Shown piece by piece: positions 1 through 7,749 of a DNA stretch of 64,000 nucleotides. The stretch comes from Streptomyces sp. AM 2-1-1. Its GTDB lineage: Bacteria; Actinomycetota; Actinomycetes; Streptomycetales; Streptomycetaceae. The DNA lies in assembly GCF_029167645.1 (NCBI RefSeq), contig NZ_CP119147.1, positions 6,962,501 to 7,026,500 of the forward strand. The letters run 5' to 3'. Both the position numbers and the translations under genes were made by a program. Position 1 is the stretch's first letter, and each line of letters opens with the position of its first letter. The notes beneath the pieces were generated by a model. The model saw only the letters and a list, made by a program, of their open reading frames with translations. It searched no databases and was not told the origin of the DNA.

Positions 1-1383
1 GTCCTCCCGCGCCGAACGGGCGCACTCCTCGCCGACCCCGGAAGCCGCCCCGTGGTCACCCTGCAGGGTGAGGGTGATGCCCAGTGCCCACAGGGCCCGC
101 GTCCGGTCCCTGCCGCCGGCCGGGTGCAGCGCGAGCACCCTCTCCAGGTACGTACGGGCCTGGTGGAGGTGGCCGCAGCAGCTCCAGAAGAGCCCGGCCT
201 GCCCCGCCATGCGCAGCGCGAGGGCCGGGGACGCGACCAGGAGGTGGTCGAGGGCGGCCGACAGGTCCGTGTGGCTCTCGTCGACGCGGCGGTAGCGCGC
301 CAGCTGACGAGGCCCGAGCCACCCGGCGTGCGACCGGTCGGTGACGTCCGCGAAGTGGGCGGCGTGCCGGTCGGCGAGCACTCCTGCCTCCGCGAGTTCC
401 CCGAGCCACATGGCACCGTACTCGCGCAGGGTGTCGAGCATGCGGTAGCCGGCGCCGTCCCGCTGGAGCACCGACTGGGCGGCGAGCCGCTCCAGACCGC
501 GGGCCACCCCGTCCGCGGTGAGGGGCCCGCCGGCGCAGACCGCCTGTGCGTCCGCCGGCCGGATCACTCCGCGGAAGACGGAGAGCCGGGCCCACAACAG
601 CCGTTCGATCGGTGAGCACAGCTCGTGACTCCAGCCGATCGTCGTGCGCAGCGCCCGGTGGCGCCGGGGCCACGTGGTGTCGTCCACCAGGGTGCCGAGC
701 CGCGAACCGAGCCGGTCGAGGAGTTCCTCCACCTCCGACTCCCGCAACCGGGCGCAGGCGAGTTCGACGGCGAGCGGGATCCCCTCCAGACGGCGGCAGA
801 TCTCGCCCACCGCCGCCGCCGCCACCGGCAGGTCGAGCCGCCGGTCCGGCGCGGTGAGCGCGGCCCGTTCCCGGAAGAGGCGCTGCGCGTCGCTCCCGGG
901 CGCCAGTGGCGGTACCTCCACGGCACACTCGCCGACCACGTCGAGGGGCTCCCGGCTGGTCGCCAGCACCCGGAGCCCCGGCGCCGCGGCGAGCAGCTGC
1001 TCCACCAGGTCGCGGCAGGCGGCCAGAACCCGCTCGCAGCAGTCCAGGACGAGCAGCAGCCGCTGGTCGGCCAGCCACTCGCTCAGCGCCTCCACGGGAC
1101 GGCGCCGGCTGTGGTCCAGCAGACCGACCGCGTCGCAGACGGCCGTGGTCAGCGACGCGTCACCGTGCAGGTGCGAGAGGTCGGCCCAGCAGACACCGCC
1201 GGTGTACCGGCCGGCGGTCCGGTCCGCGACGTGGAGCGCGAGACGGCTCTTGCCTATGCCGCCGGGCCCCGTGAGAGTGACCAGCCGGTGTTCGTCCAGT
1301 GCCCGCTCGGTCCGGTCCAGCTCACCGCTTCTGCCGATGAAACTGGTCGTGACGACGGGTGGGTTGCCCATCACGGGGGTCAT
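1..1383 (-). CDS. STAND/NB-ARC-type ATPase regulator (LuxR/AfsR-like), 3' end outside window
   Basis: The frame is open from an ATG at 1383 (a second ATG lies at 1371) to the left window edge, so 461 codons are visible and the C-terminus is missing. An FIGR segment near residue 15 is followed by a Walker A motif, GPGGIGKS, at residues 39-46 and a Walker B motif, LLLVLD, ending at Asp114, then TSREPL and an LAVELACARL block. This order is typical of signal-transduction ATPases that sit in front of TPR repeats and often a LuxR-type helix-turn-helix. The last visible part (TYLERVLALHP, ALGITLTLQGD) looks like TPR repeats. No DNA-binding domain is present in the visible part; if there is one it lies beyond position 1. 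The ligand and target genes cannot be inferred. Confidence 0.8.
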   Translation of the reverse strand, partial: MTPVMGNPPVVTTSFIGRSGELDRTERALDEHRLVTLTGPGGIGKSRLALHVADRTAGRYTGGVCWADLSHLHGDASLTTAVCDAVGLLDHSRRRPVEALSEWLADQRLLLVLDCCERVLAACRDLVEQLLAAAPGLRVLATSREPLDVVGECAVEVPPLAPGSDAQRLFRERAALTAPDRRLDLPVAAAAVGEICRRLEGIPLAVELACARLRESEVEELLDRLGSRLGTLVDDTTWPRRHRALRTTIGWSHELCSPIERLLWARLSVFRGVIRPADAQAVCAGGPLTADGVARGLERLAAQSVLQRDGAGYRMLDTLREYGAMWLGELAEAGVLADRHAAHFADVTDRSHAGWLGPRQLARYRRVDESHTDLSAALDHLLVASPALALRMAGQAGLFWSCCGHLHQARTYLERVLALHPAGGRDRTRALWALGITLTLQGDHGAASGVGEECARSARED

Positions 1384-1539
1384 CCTGCCTCTCCCGGCGG
1401 CGCGCCTCCCCGCCTTGGGGAGAAGCAGTCAAAAAAGGCCGACATGTGATGCTCCGGCCGACGGTAATTGGCGTGAATGTCCGTGGCGCTGCGCGACCGG
1501 AGGACTCCCACGGAGCCGGCCGCGCCCCGGCCCCGGCCC

Positions 1540-1558
1540 CCACCACCGCGGGTGGTGG
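1540..1558 (-). terminator. hairpin downstream of the oxidoreductase gene
   Basis: CCACCACC and GGTGGTGG form a perfect 8-bp stem around a 3-base GCG loop. It lies 17 bases beyond the stop of the leftward oxidoreductase gene, in a 191-bp gap before the next gene. There is no T-run, which is usual for Streptomyces. Confidence 0.5.
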
Positions 1559-1574
1559 TCCCGGGCGGAGTTCA

Positions 1575-2492
1575 TCAGGGCCGCAGCACGAGCTTCCCGA
1601 CGGTACGGCGCGCGAGCAGGTCCTCGTGCGCCCGCCGGGCCTCGGCCAGCGGGTAGTCGCCGCCGGTGAGAGGCTTCAGGCGGCCCCGCGACAGCAGGTC
1701 GAGGAGCTCGCCGAGCGCCGTGGAGAACGCATCCGGACGGGAGAGCGACCTGCCCAGCTGGAACCCGGTCACCGACGCGTTCAGCATCAGGAGCCGGCCC
1801 GTGTCCAGCGGCGCCGGCGCGGACCGCGAGGCGTTGCCGTAAGTGACGATCCTGCCGTGCTCCGCGAGCGAGGCCAGTCCCTGGTCGAAGAGCGCGCCTC
1901 CGGAGGCGTCCAGCACGATGTCCGCCTTCCCGGTGAGCGGATACTCCACCGCCTCGTCCGCACCCGCCTCCAGGGCGGCGGCCCGTTTCGCGGACGTCGA
2001 GGCGACCGCCACCACCCGGCCGGCGCCGAACTCCCGGGCCAGCTGGACCGCCAGATTCCCCACCCCGCCCGCGGCGGCGTGCACCACCACCGTCTCGCCC
2101 GGCACGAGCCGGGCCGCCGACTTCAGCAGGTGCCAGGCGGTGAGACCCTGCATCAGCAGGGAGAGCGCCTGTCCGGCGTCGACCTCCTCGGGGAGAACGA
2201 CCATGGTGGCGGGATCGGCGCTCACCCGCTCCGCGTATCCCGACCGCACTCTCGCCAGGACCCGTCGGCCGTCCTCGGCGCGTGCGACGACTTCGGTACC
2301 CGGGATGTACGGATGGCCGCTCGGCGCGGGGTACGTACCGTCGGTGACGAGGGTGTCGACGAAGTTCACCCCGGCCGCTTCGACCTCGAGGAGCACGCGT
2401 CCCGGCGCGGCGACCGGGTCGGGTACCTCCGCGTACTCGAGGACCTCGGGGCCACCGGTCGTGCGGACGTGGATCGCGTGCATGCGGGTCAC
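1575..2492 (-). CDS. zinc-independent quinone oxidoreductase (MDR/QOR family)
   Basis: A 305-residue NAD(P)H-dependent oxidoreductase of the medium-chain dehydrogenase superfamily. The N-terminal GroES-like part has the usual GVNFVD segment, and the Rossmann part carries AAAGGVG at residues 139-145, the nucleotide-binding motif of quinone oxidoreductases. Structural-zinc cysteines of alcohol dehydrogenases are absent, consistent with the QOR branch. The ATG at 2492 overlaps the stop of the upstream ScbR-like gene by four bases (ATGA), so the two are almost certainly co-translated. The natural substrate is unknown. In Streptomyces such reductases can act on quinones or on polyketide or signalling precursors, but nothing here selects between these. 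Confidence 0.9.
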   Translation of the reverse strand: MTRMHAIHVRTTGGPEVLEYAEVPDPVAAPGRVLLEVEAAGVNFVDTLVTDGTYPAPSGHPYIPGTEVVARAEDGRRVLARVRSGYAERVSADPATMVVLPEEVDAGQALSLLMQGLTAWHLLKSAARLVPGETVVVHAAAGGVGNLAVQLAREFGAGRVVAVASTSAKRAAALEAGADEAVEYPLTGKADIVLDASGGALFDQGLASLAEHGRIVTYGNASRSAPAPLDTGRLLMLNASVTGFQLGRSLSRPDAFSTALGELLDLLSRGRLKPLTGGDYPLAEARRAHEDLLARRTVGKLVLRP

Positions 2493-3214
2493 CGTTTCGA
2501 CGGGGGAACAGGAGCCTCCACCTGCCCGGACGACACCGGGAACGAGGCACCGGGCACGTTATCGAACGTCACCGGCAGGTCCCAGCCGGGCTGTCCCAGC
2601 ACGTCGAACACGTGATGCGCGCGGTCCGGACCGGTGGAGAGCACCCGCAGGACTCCCGGCACGGCTATGCCCGGCAGGACCAGGCGGTACAGGTCGGAGG
2701 CGAGGAGGAGCAGGCTGTCCGGACCGTCCGCCACGGTGGACACCAACTGTAATCCGGTGAACGCACCCACCAGTACGTTCGCGGTCTCGAGCGGGTCGAT
2801 GTGCTCGAACACCTCGCCCTGGGAACGCCCTTCGGCGAGCAGGGTCGCGATGACGTCCCGCCACTGCGGCCACGGTCCACCGAAGAACGGCCGCGCGTTC
2901 TGGTCGGCGGCCAGCCGTGCCGCGCCCCTGAGCAGGGGCTCGCGGGGCAGCCGGTACGCCAGGAGCAACCCCAGGTCCACCACGGCCTGCATCTTCACCG
3001 GGTTGTCCGGCTTGACGATGACCGCGTGCTGGAGCACCGCGTGCGCGAGCGCCTCCTTGCCGGAGAAGTGGAAGTAGAGAGACCCCTTGGTGACCCCGGC
3101 GAGGGACATGATCTCGCTGATGGTGGACGCTTCGTACCCGTTCGACGCGAACACCTCGGCCGCGGCCTCCAGCACGGTGTATCGCGTTCTGATGGCCCGC
3201 TCCTGCTGCGCCAT
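2489..3214 (-). CDS. TetR-family regulator resembling gamma-butyrolactone receptors (ScbR/ArpA type)
   Basis: A 241-residue protein. The N-terminus (QERAIRTRYTVLEAAAEVF, then the helix-turn-helix around residues 28-50 with GVTKGSLYFHFSGKEAL) closely follows the ArpA/ScbR family, which binds DNA until displaced by a gamma-butyrolactone. The region GGPWPQWRDV is where receptor proteins carry a ligand-pocket tryptophan, but whether this is a true receptor or a pseudo-receptor cannot be decided by eye. I chose the ATG at 3214 because AAGGAG precedes it by six bases and the HTH starts right after; upstream codons look non-coding. It is coupled to the oxidoreductase by a 4-base overlap. An ARE-like operator about 70 bp upstream suggests autoregulation. 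No AfsA-like synthase gene is present in the window. Confidence 0.88.
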   Translation of the reverse strand: MAQQERAIRTRYTVLEAAAEVFASNGYEASTISEIMSLAGVTKGSLYFHFSGKEALAHAVLQHAVIVKPDNPVKMQAVVDLGLLLAYRLPREPLLRGAARLAADQNARPFFGGPWPQWRDVIATLLAEGRSQGEVFEHIDPLETANVLVGAFTGLQLVSTVADGPDSLLLLASDLYRLVLPGIAVPGVLRVLSTGPDRAHHVFDVLGQPGWDLPVTFDNVPGASFPVSSGQVEAPVPPSKR

Positions 3215-3284
3215 GGCAGACTCCTTCGGTCCGTTCGCCCGGTCGCCCTGCCGCGCGGCGCGTCTCGTGACGAGGCGGGCGCGA

Positions 3285-3304
3285 AACAGACGCGCCGGTA
3301 TGTT
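3285..3304. promoter_or_regulatory. ARE-like operator for the ScbR/ArpA-type regulator
   Basis: The sequence AACAGACGCGCCGGTATGTT is an imperfect 20-bp palindrome (14 of 20 positions symmetric). Its right half, CGCCGGTATGT, matches the ArpA half-site GGYCGGTWYGK at 10 of 11 positions; the left half matches at 8 of 11. It lies 71-90 bp upstream of the regulator's ATG, in the 313-bp gap shared with the divergent SDR gene, so either gene or both could be controlled. The remainder of that gap shows no gene. Confidence 0.6.
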
Positions 3305-3527
3305 ACCCCTGCTCACGGGCCCCGACTCCCGTGCTTGAAACGGGGACTGACGGACCGGCACTCCCCGCGCGAGGCGCCACCCCACACATGCCTCGACGCG
3401 CCCCCGGCCCCGGCCCCGGACCCGCGTCCGGGCCCTCGCTGCGCCGACCGACCGCCCCGGGGACGGCTGCCTGTACGGTTTCCGGGACCGTACGGACGGG
3501 CCGTCGGGTGAACGGAGCTGGGCACAC

Positions 3528-4292
3528 ATGGGATCGCTCACCGGCAGGACCGCACTGGTGACCGGCGCGAGCCGCGGTATCGGACGCGGGATCGCCAGGC
3601 GCCTCGCCGCGGACGGCGCACTCGTCGCCGTCCACTACGCGAGCAACGAGGAAGCCGCCGCGCGGACGGTCGCCGACATCCGTCAGGCCGGCGGGCGCTG
3701 CTTCCCGGTGCGGGCCGAACTCGGCGTCGACGGGGACGTGCGGACCCTGTTCGACGCCTTCGACGCCGGTGCCCATGAGCAGGGGGACGGCCCGCGGCTC
3801 GACATCCTGGTCAACAACGCCGCCGTCAGCATCTCTTCGCGCATCGAGGATCTACGGGCCGAGGACTTCGACCGGCTGATCGCCGTCAACACCCGGGCCC
3901 CGCTCTTCGTCACCCAGGAAGCGCTGAAGCGGATGGGGGAGGGCGGACGCATCATCAACCTTTCCTCCGCCGCCAGCAGGAAAGCGCTCCCGCGCACCCT
4001 CGCGTACTCCATGAGCAAGGGAGCGGTGGACTCCCTGACCCGCACCCTCGCCGAGGAGTTGGGGCCCCGCGGCATCACCGTGAACGCCGTGGCACCGGGC
4101 TTCGTCGAAACGGAGATGAACGCCGCACGGCGCGCCACCGAAGAGGCGCGGCACGCGATCGCCGCACTCTCGGTCTTCCGTCGGATCGGCCGTCCCGACG
4201 ACATCGCCGGCATCGTCGCCTTCCTGGCGTCCGACGACTCCCGGTGGATCACCGGCCAGTACATCGACGCCACGGGCGGCAGCGCGCTCTGA
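3528..4292 (+). CDS. short-chain dehydrogenase/reductase
   Basis: A 254-residue classical SDR. TGASRGIG (residues 12-19) is the NAD(P)-binding glycine motif, NNA at 96-98 is the structural motif, and Ser146/147 with Tyr160 and Lys164 (YSMSK) form the catalytic set. The C-terminal GQYIDATGG is typical of the FabG-like branch. The ATG at 3528 has GGAG about ten bases upstream. The gene is divergent from the ScbR-like regulator, and the shared upstream region contains the ARE-like palindrome, so regulation by that protein is plausible but inferred. The substrate is unknown. Confidence 0.9.
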   Translation: MGSLTGRTALVTGASRGIGRGIARRLAADGALVAVHYASNEEAAARTVADIRQAGGRCFPVRAELGVDGDVRTLFDAFDAGAHEQGDGPRLDILVNNAAVSISSRIEDLRAEDFDRLIAVNTRAPLFVTQEALKRMGEGGRIINLSSAASRKALPRTLAYSMSKGAVDSLTRTLAEELGPRGITVNAVAPGFVETEMNAARRATEEARHAIAALSVFRRIGRPDDIAGIVAFLASDDSRWITGQYIDATGGSAL

Positions 4293-4297
4293 GCGGG

Positions 4298-4333
4298 CCG
4301 GTGCGAGGCGGTCCGGGTGCCCCGCCTCACCGG
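4298..4333. terminator. bidirectional hairpin between convergent genes
   Basis: CCGGTG-C-GAGGCGG pairs with CCGCCTCACCGG, giving a 12-bp stem with one bulged C and a 10-base loop. It starts five bases after the SDR stop and overlaps the last codons of the convergent cupin gene, so it could end transcripts from both sides. Confidence 0.6.
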
Positions 4334-4857
4334 CTCCCGGGGTCCGGATCTCCGGTGCCGGCGAGCGCGTGGAGGCCGGGCAGGTTGACGACGATCGCCT
4401 CCTGGGTGCTGCGGGCGATGACGACGACCGCCTCTTCGGCGGGATCGGGGTTCTCCTCGCGGTGCGGTACGTACGGGGGTACGAAGACGTAGTCGCCCGG
4501 TGAGGTACGCAGACGTACCTCCCGCGTCCCCCCGTCGTCGGCCGGTTCGAGGAAGACGAACTCCGGGTGCCCGCTGACCACGTGGATGGCGGTCTCGGAC
4601 GCGCCGTGGTGGTGGTCCGAGGACGCGGTCGCGGGCGCCACGTGCGTCTGCCCCATCCACAGCTTCTCGGAGCCGGTGGTGCTCCCGCTGATGGCGGCGA
4701 ATCTGCGCATGCCGCCGGACTGCGCCGTGTCGCCGTCGAGCCGACCGGCGCGGACGTGGTGCAGACGGGTGCGCGGGGAGCCCGCTGCCGGGTGGTCCGG
4801 TGCGCCGGCCAGGTGCGGGTGGAAGCCCTCGCCGGGGTGGGTCAGCGGATCGCTCAT
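4327..4857 (-). CDS. cupin-domain protein
   Basis: A 176-residue single-domain cupin. A histidine-rich stretch (His82-84) with Glu88 fits the first cupin motif, and GDYVFVPPYVPHREEN with His132 fits the second, so a bound metal is likely. The ATG at 4857 was chosen because the encoded protein starts right where the plausible sequence begins; upstream codons look non-coding, and the ribosome-binding site is weak. It may be a small dioxygenase, an isomerase or a sugar-binding protein; the cupin fold alone does not say which. It faces the SDR gene and shares a terminator-like hairpin with it. Confidence 0.75.
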   Translation of the reverse strand: MSDPLTHPGEGFHPHLAGAPDHPAAGSPRTRLHHVRAGRLDGDTAQSGGMRRFAAISGSTTGSEKLWMGQTHVAPATASSDHHHGASETAIHVVSGHPEFVFLEPADDGGTREVRLRTSPGDYVFVPPYVPHREENPDPAEEAVVVIARSTQEAIVVNLPGLHALAGTGDPDPGSR

Positions 4858-5094
4858 GCGCGCGACTCTATGCGGTCCGCCCCCGGGCGGGGCGGCCCGG
4901 GCCGGACGACGGGTTCCGCGCCGGGCCCTCCGCGTGATCCGAGGCGGACGGAAGCCGCTTCCGCACGTGTACACGGGGGCTTCGGCGGAGAGTTGCGTGC
5001 CCGGGGGAGGTGTCGGGCGCGCACCGGGAGCGGCGACGCCTGGAAGGCCGAGCCGTTCCCCGGCGCCGTCGAGGGTTCGCAGGCCCCGTCGAAG

Positions 5095-5130
5095 GCCCGT
5101 GAGGCGCGCGTCAGGACGCGCCTCACGGGC
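5095..5130 (-). terminator. strong hairpin after the TetR gene
   Basis: GCCCGTGAGGCGCG and CGCGCCTCACGGGC form a perfect 14-bp stem with an 8-base loop. It lies about 83 bases downstream of the TetR stop, in the 355-bp gap before the cupin gene. It would end the acetyltransferase-TetR transcript. Nothing else is seen in that gap. Confidence 0.65.
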
Positions 5131-5212
5131 AGTTCTGGGGACGGGCCGACCGGGCCGGAGCCGAGCGGAGCCGGTGATCCGTGCCGCGGCCGCTCGCGCG
5201 CGGACGGCAGAA

Positions 5213-5761
5213 CTAGGCCGCACCCGCGGTGAGGCGGCCGACCGCCTCGCGCGTCAGCGCGCGCGGATGCGGTTCGGGGTCGAGGGCGCGGTGCAGGGCC
5301 ATTCCCTCGATCAGGGCGTCGACCTGACGCGCGGTGTCCGGGTCGAAGCACCGCTCCAGGAGGCTCCGGCTGCGGAGCATCCAGGCCCGGGTCAGTTCCC
5401 GGTACTCGGGGCGGCGGGCGGCGAGGGTGTAGAGCTCCTGGGCGAGGACGAGATCGCGCTGCGGTCCCTGCGAGAGCGCGTGGATGAGGTCGGTGACCGC
5501 CTCGCGGGCCTGTTCGACGGAGGCCACCCCGGTGAGGTGGTGCTCGAAGACGGCCACGATGTGGCCGGCGAAACGGCCGAAGGCCTCGCGCAGCAACCCG
5601 TCCATGCCGTCGAAGTGGTACGTCATCGAACCGAGGGGTACCCGGGCCCGTGCCGCGATCTTGCGGTGCGAGACGCCGGCCACGCCGTCGTCGGCGATCA
5701 GATCGAGCGTGGCGGCGAGGATCCGCTCGCGCCGCTCCGGATCCGCCTGCCCGGTCGCCAT
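5213..5761 (-). CDS. TetR-family transcriptional regulator
   Basis: A 182-residue repressor-like protein. The N-terminal segment RRERILAATLDLIADDGV and the helix-turn-helix VSHRKIAARARVPLGSMTYHF (about residues 29-50) are standard TetR_N features; the C-terminal helical part would bind an unknown ligand. Its ATG at 5761 overlaps the stop of the upstream acetyltransferase by one base (TGATG), so the two are translationally coupled. A 12-bp palindrome just upstream of the acetyltransferase start is the best candidate operator, implying autoregulation of the pair. Confidence 0.87.
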   Translation of the reverse strand: MATGQADPERRERILAATLDLIADDGVAGVSHRKIAARARVPLGSMTYHFDGMDGLLREAFGRFAGHIVAVFEHHLTGVASVEQAREAVTDLIHALSQGPQRDLVLAQELYTLAARRPEYRELTRAWMLRSRSLLERCFDPDTARQVDALIEGMALHRALDPEPHPRALTREAVGRLTAGAA

Positions 5762-6345
5762 CAGATGTCGCGCACGGGGCGGGCGGGATTGCCCACCGCG
5801 ACGACGTTGGCGGGGACGTCCCTGGTGACCACGGAGCCGGCGCCGACGACCGCGTTGTCACCGATCGACACGCCGGGGCACACGATGACGCCGCCGCCGA
5901 GCCAGACGTTGTCACCGATGGTGATGGGGAGCGCCGCTTCCAGCTTGTCCCGGCGGGGCTGCGGGTCCACCGGGTGCGTGGGGGTGAGGAGTTGTACGTT
6001 CGGACCGATCTGGCAGTCCTCACCGATCGTGATCCGGGCGACGTCCAGGGCGGTCAGATGGTAGTTGATGAAGGTGCGGGCTCCGACGGTGATGTTGCTG
6101 CCGTAGTCGACGAAGAGGGGCGGTCGCACGTCGACGCCTTCCCCCACCGAACCGAGCAGCTCGGTCAGGACGGCCCCGGCCCGCTCGGTGTCCGCGAGGT
6201 ACGCCTGGGTGTAGGAGGCGGCCAGCCGCATCGCGTGCCGTTGGCGCTGCGCGATCTCGGGGTCGTCGGCGATGTACAGGTCCCCCGCGAGCATGCGCTC
6301 CAGCGGGGTGCGCGGGTCGTCGGCAAAGTAGTCCGTCGTCGTCAT
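5761..6345 (-). CDS. maltose/galactoside-type O-acetyltransferase (left-handed beta-helix)
   Basis: A 194-residue acetyl-CoA-dependent acetyltransferase of the LacA/Maa/NodL type. The N-terminal helical part (RMLAGDLYIADDPEIA) is the Mac domain. From about residue 80 hexapeptide repeats build the beta-helix, and His114 in LLTPTHPVDP matches the catalytic histidine. The C-terminus AVGNPARPVRDI is the usual family ending. The acceptor sugar is unknown. A -10-like TACGAT lies seven bases before the ATG at 6345, so the mRNA may be leaderless. It is the first gene of a pair with the TetR regulator. Confidence 0.9.
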   Translation of the reverse strand: MTTTDYFADDPRTPLERMLAGDLYIADDPEIAQRQRHAMRLAASYTQAYLADTERAGAVLTELLGSVGEGVDVRPPLFVDYGSNITVGARTFINYHLTALDVARITIGEDCQIGPNVQLLTPTHPVDPQPRRDKLEAALPITIGDNVWLGGGVIVCPGVSIGDNAVVGAGSVVTRDVPANVVAVGNPARPVRDI

Positions 6346-6347
6346 GC

Positions 6348-6359
6348 GTACGATCGTAC
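6348..6359. promoter_or_regulatory. 12-bp palindrome over the acetyltransferase-tetR promoter
   Basis: GTACGATCGTAC is a perfect palindrome ending two bases before the acetyltransferase ATG. Read leftward, it contains TACGAT followed by seven bases and then ATG, the spacing of a leaderless Streptomyces promoter. A repressor bound here would cover the -10 and the start. It is also within 125 bp of the divergent mycosin gene. Confidence 0.5.
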
Positions 6360-6471
6360 ACCTTGTCGGCCGTTGTCCGGCGACCGCGGTCCACGGCTTC
6401 GGCCCTCCTCGGGGCGCAGGCGAACACCAGGTGAACGGGCCTGCCCCGCGGCGTCGCGCGGGCCGCCTATC

Positions 6472-7698
6472 ATGCGCCGCATGCGACGTCACGTCACCAC
6501 GCGCCTGCTGCTCGGATCGGCGGCAACACCCCTTCTGGCCCTCGGACTCGCCGTCCCCGCCGTCGCGGACGGACCTCCCGCCCCGGCGGCCCCGGCGGTC
6601 ACCCTGCTGCCCCCGCTGCCGTTGACGCTGGGGGACGGGGCTCCGTGCACCGCCGCCTCCGAGCGCACGGCGTCGAGCGGATCGTGGGTGCGCAGGACGC
6701 TCGGCTACTCCCGGGCGCAGGAACTGAGCCGCGGGGCCGGAGTGACCGTCGCCGTCGTGGACACCGGGGTGGGCGGCGCGGTACCCGTCCTGGCCGGGCG
6801 GGTGTCCGCCCTTGCGGGCGCGGGCACGGACTGCGTCGGGCACGGCAGCTTCCTGGCCGGCGTCATCGCCGCCGCCCCCGCCGAGGGGTCGGGTGTCGTC
6901 GGTATCGCCCCCGCGGCCGACGTGCTGGCCGTCTCCGGCACGGACGACCGCGGCGCGTGGGAAGCGGCCCTGGTGGCGGACGGCATCCGCAGCGCGGTGG
7001 ACGCCGGTGCGGACGTCGTCTGCACGGGAGCCGCGTTGCGTTCCGGGAGGGGCGTACTGACGGCCGCCGTGAGGTACGCGACCGCGCACGACGTCCTCGT
7101 CGTCGCACCGGCGGCGCCGGACCTCGCGGCGGACACCCGGGGCGACGCCCCGCCCCCGTCAGGACCGTACTGGCCCGCCGCCGTACCGGAGGTGCTGGCC
7201 GTCGTCGACTTCGGTCCCGACGGCTCCCGCCCGGCGGAGGCGCCGGACGCCTACCGGCCGGACCTGGCCGCGCCGGGCGACCAGGTCGTGGGCGTCGGAC
7301 CGCGCGGCCAGGGGCACTGGATCGGTTCGGGTTCCTCCATAGCCGCCGCGACGGCGGCGGGCGCCGCGGCCCTCGTACGCGCCCGCCACCCCACGATGCC
7401 CGCCGCCGAGGTCTCCCGTCAGCTCACCGAGGCCTCCTACCCGGCGGACGTGCCGCGCCTCGACCCGTACGCCGCACTGGCCACCGTGCTGCCGGAGGGG
7501 CGCACCGCCGCGGCGGCCCCCGCGGCGCCGGTGCGGATGCCCGCGGCCGCTGACCCGCAGCCCGGCAGGCGGGCGCTGGTGGTCGCCGGCGCGGGCCTGG
7601 CCGTGGTGCTGCTGGTCGCCGGGGCGCTGGCCGTCGTCCCGCTCGGCCGTGCGCGCAAGTGGGTTCCGCAGGGGCGCCGGCTCCCCGGCGGCCGGTGA
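6472..7698 (+). CDS. mycP: type VII secretion-associated subtilisin-like protease (mycosin)
   Basis: A 408-residue S8-family protease; the start could be the ATG at 6472 or 6481. A signal peptide ends near AVAD (about residue 29), and a C-terminal membrane helix (ALVVAGAGLAVVLLVAGALA) is followed by basic residues, so the catalytic domain faces outside. The triad is visible: Asp97 (VAVVDTGV), His124 (GHGSFLAG) and Ser289 (GSGSSIAAA). The oxyanion-hole asparagine, normally in an AAAGN-like strand, is not evident; the segment reads VVAPAAPDLA. Mycosins cleave or stabilise ESX/T7SS components at the membrane. It converges with eccC across a hairpin-rich 51-bp gap. Confidence 0.9.
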   Translation: MRRMRRHVTTRLLLGSAATPLLALGLAVPAVADGPPAPAAPAVTLLPPLPLTLGDGAPCTAASERTASSGSWVRRTLGYSRAQELSRGAGVTVAVVDTGVGGAVPVLAGRVSALAGAGTDCVGHGSFLAGVIAAAPAEGSGVVGIAPAADVLAVSGTDDRGAWEAALVADGIRSAVDAGADVVCTGAALRSGRGVLTAAVRYATAHDVLVVAPAAPDLAADTRGDAPPPSGPYWPAAVPEVLAVVDFGPDGSRPAEAPDAYRPDLAAPGDQVVGVGPRGQGHWIGSGSSIAAATAAGAAALVRARHPTMPAAEVSRQLTEASYPADVPRLDPYAALATVLPEGRTAAAAPAAPVRMPAAADPQPGRRALVVAGAGLAVVLLVAGALAVVPLGRARKWVPQGRRLPGGR

Positions 7699-7707
7699 CG
7701 CGGCGAC

Positions 7708-7748
7708 CCGCCCGCGTGGTGGCGGGCGGTGAGCCCGGGCCCGCTCAC
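7708..7748. terminator. two tandem hairpins between mycP and eccC
   Basis: CCGCCCGC/GCGGGCGG (7708-7729, 6-base loop) and GTGAGC/GCTCAC (7729-7748, GC-rich loop) lie back to back between convergent stops, so the element can work in both directions. Confidence 0.6.
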
Positions 7749-7749
7749 C

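Noticed and set aside
625-1669. Long rightward frames over the first gene
   Set aside because: Arg/Ala/Pro-rich translations without motifs; the leftward frame has Walker A and B motifs, so these are antisense shadows of GC-rich coding DNA.
3331-3561. Longer N-terminal extension of the ScbR-like gene up to 3541
   Set aside because: The upstream codons have no family similarity, and an AAGGAG site directly precedes the ATG at 3214.
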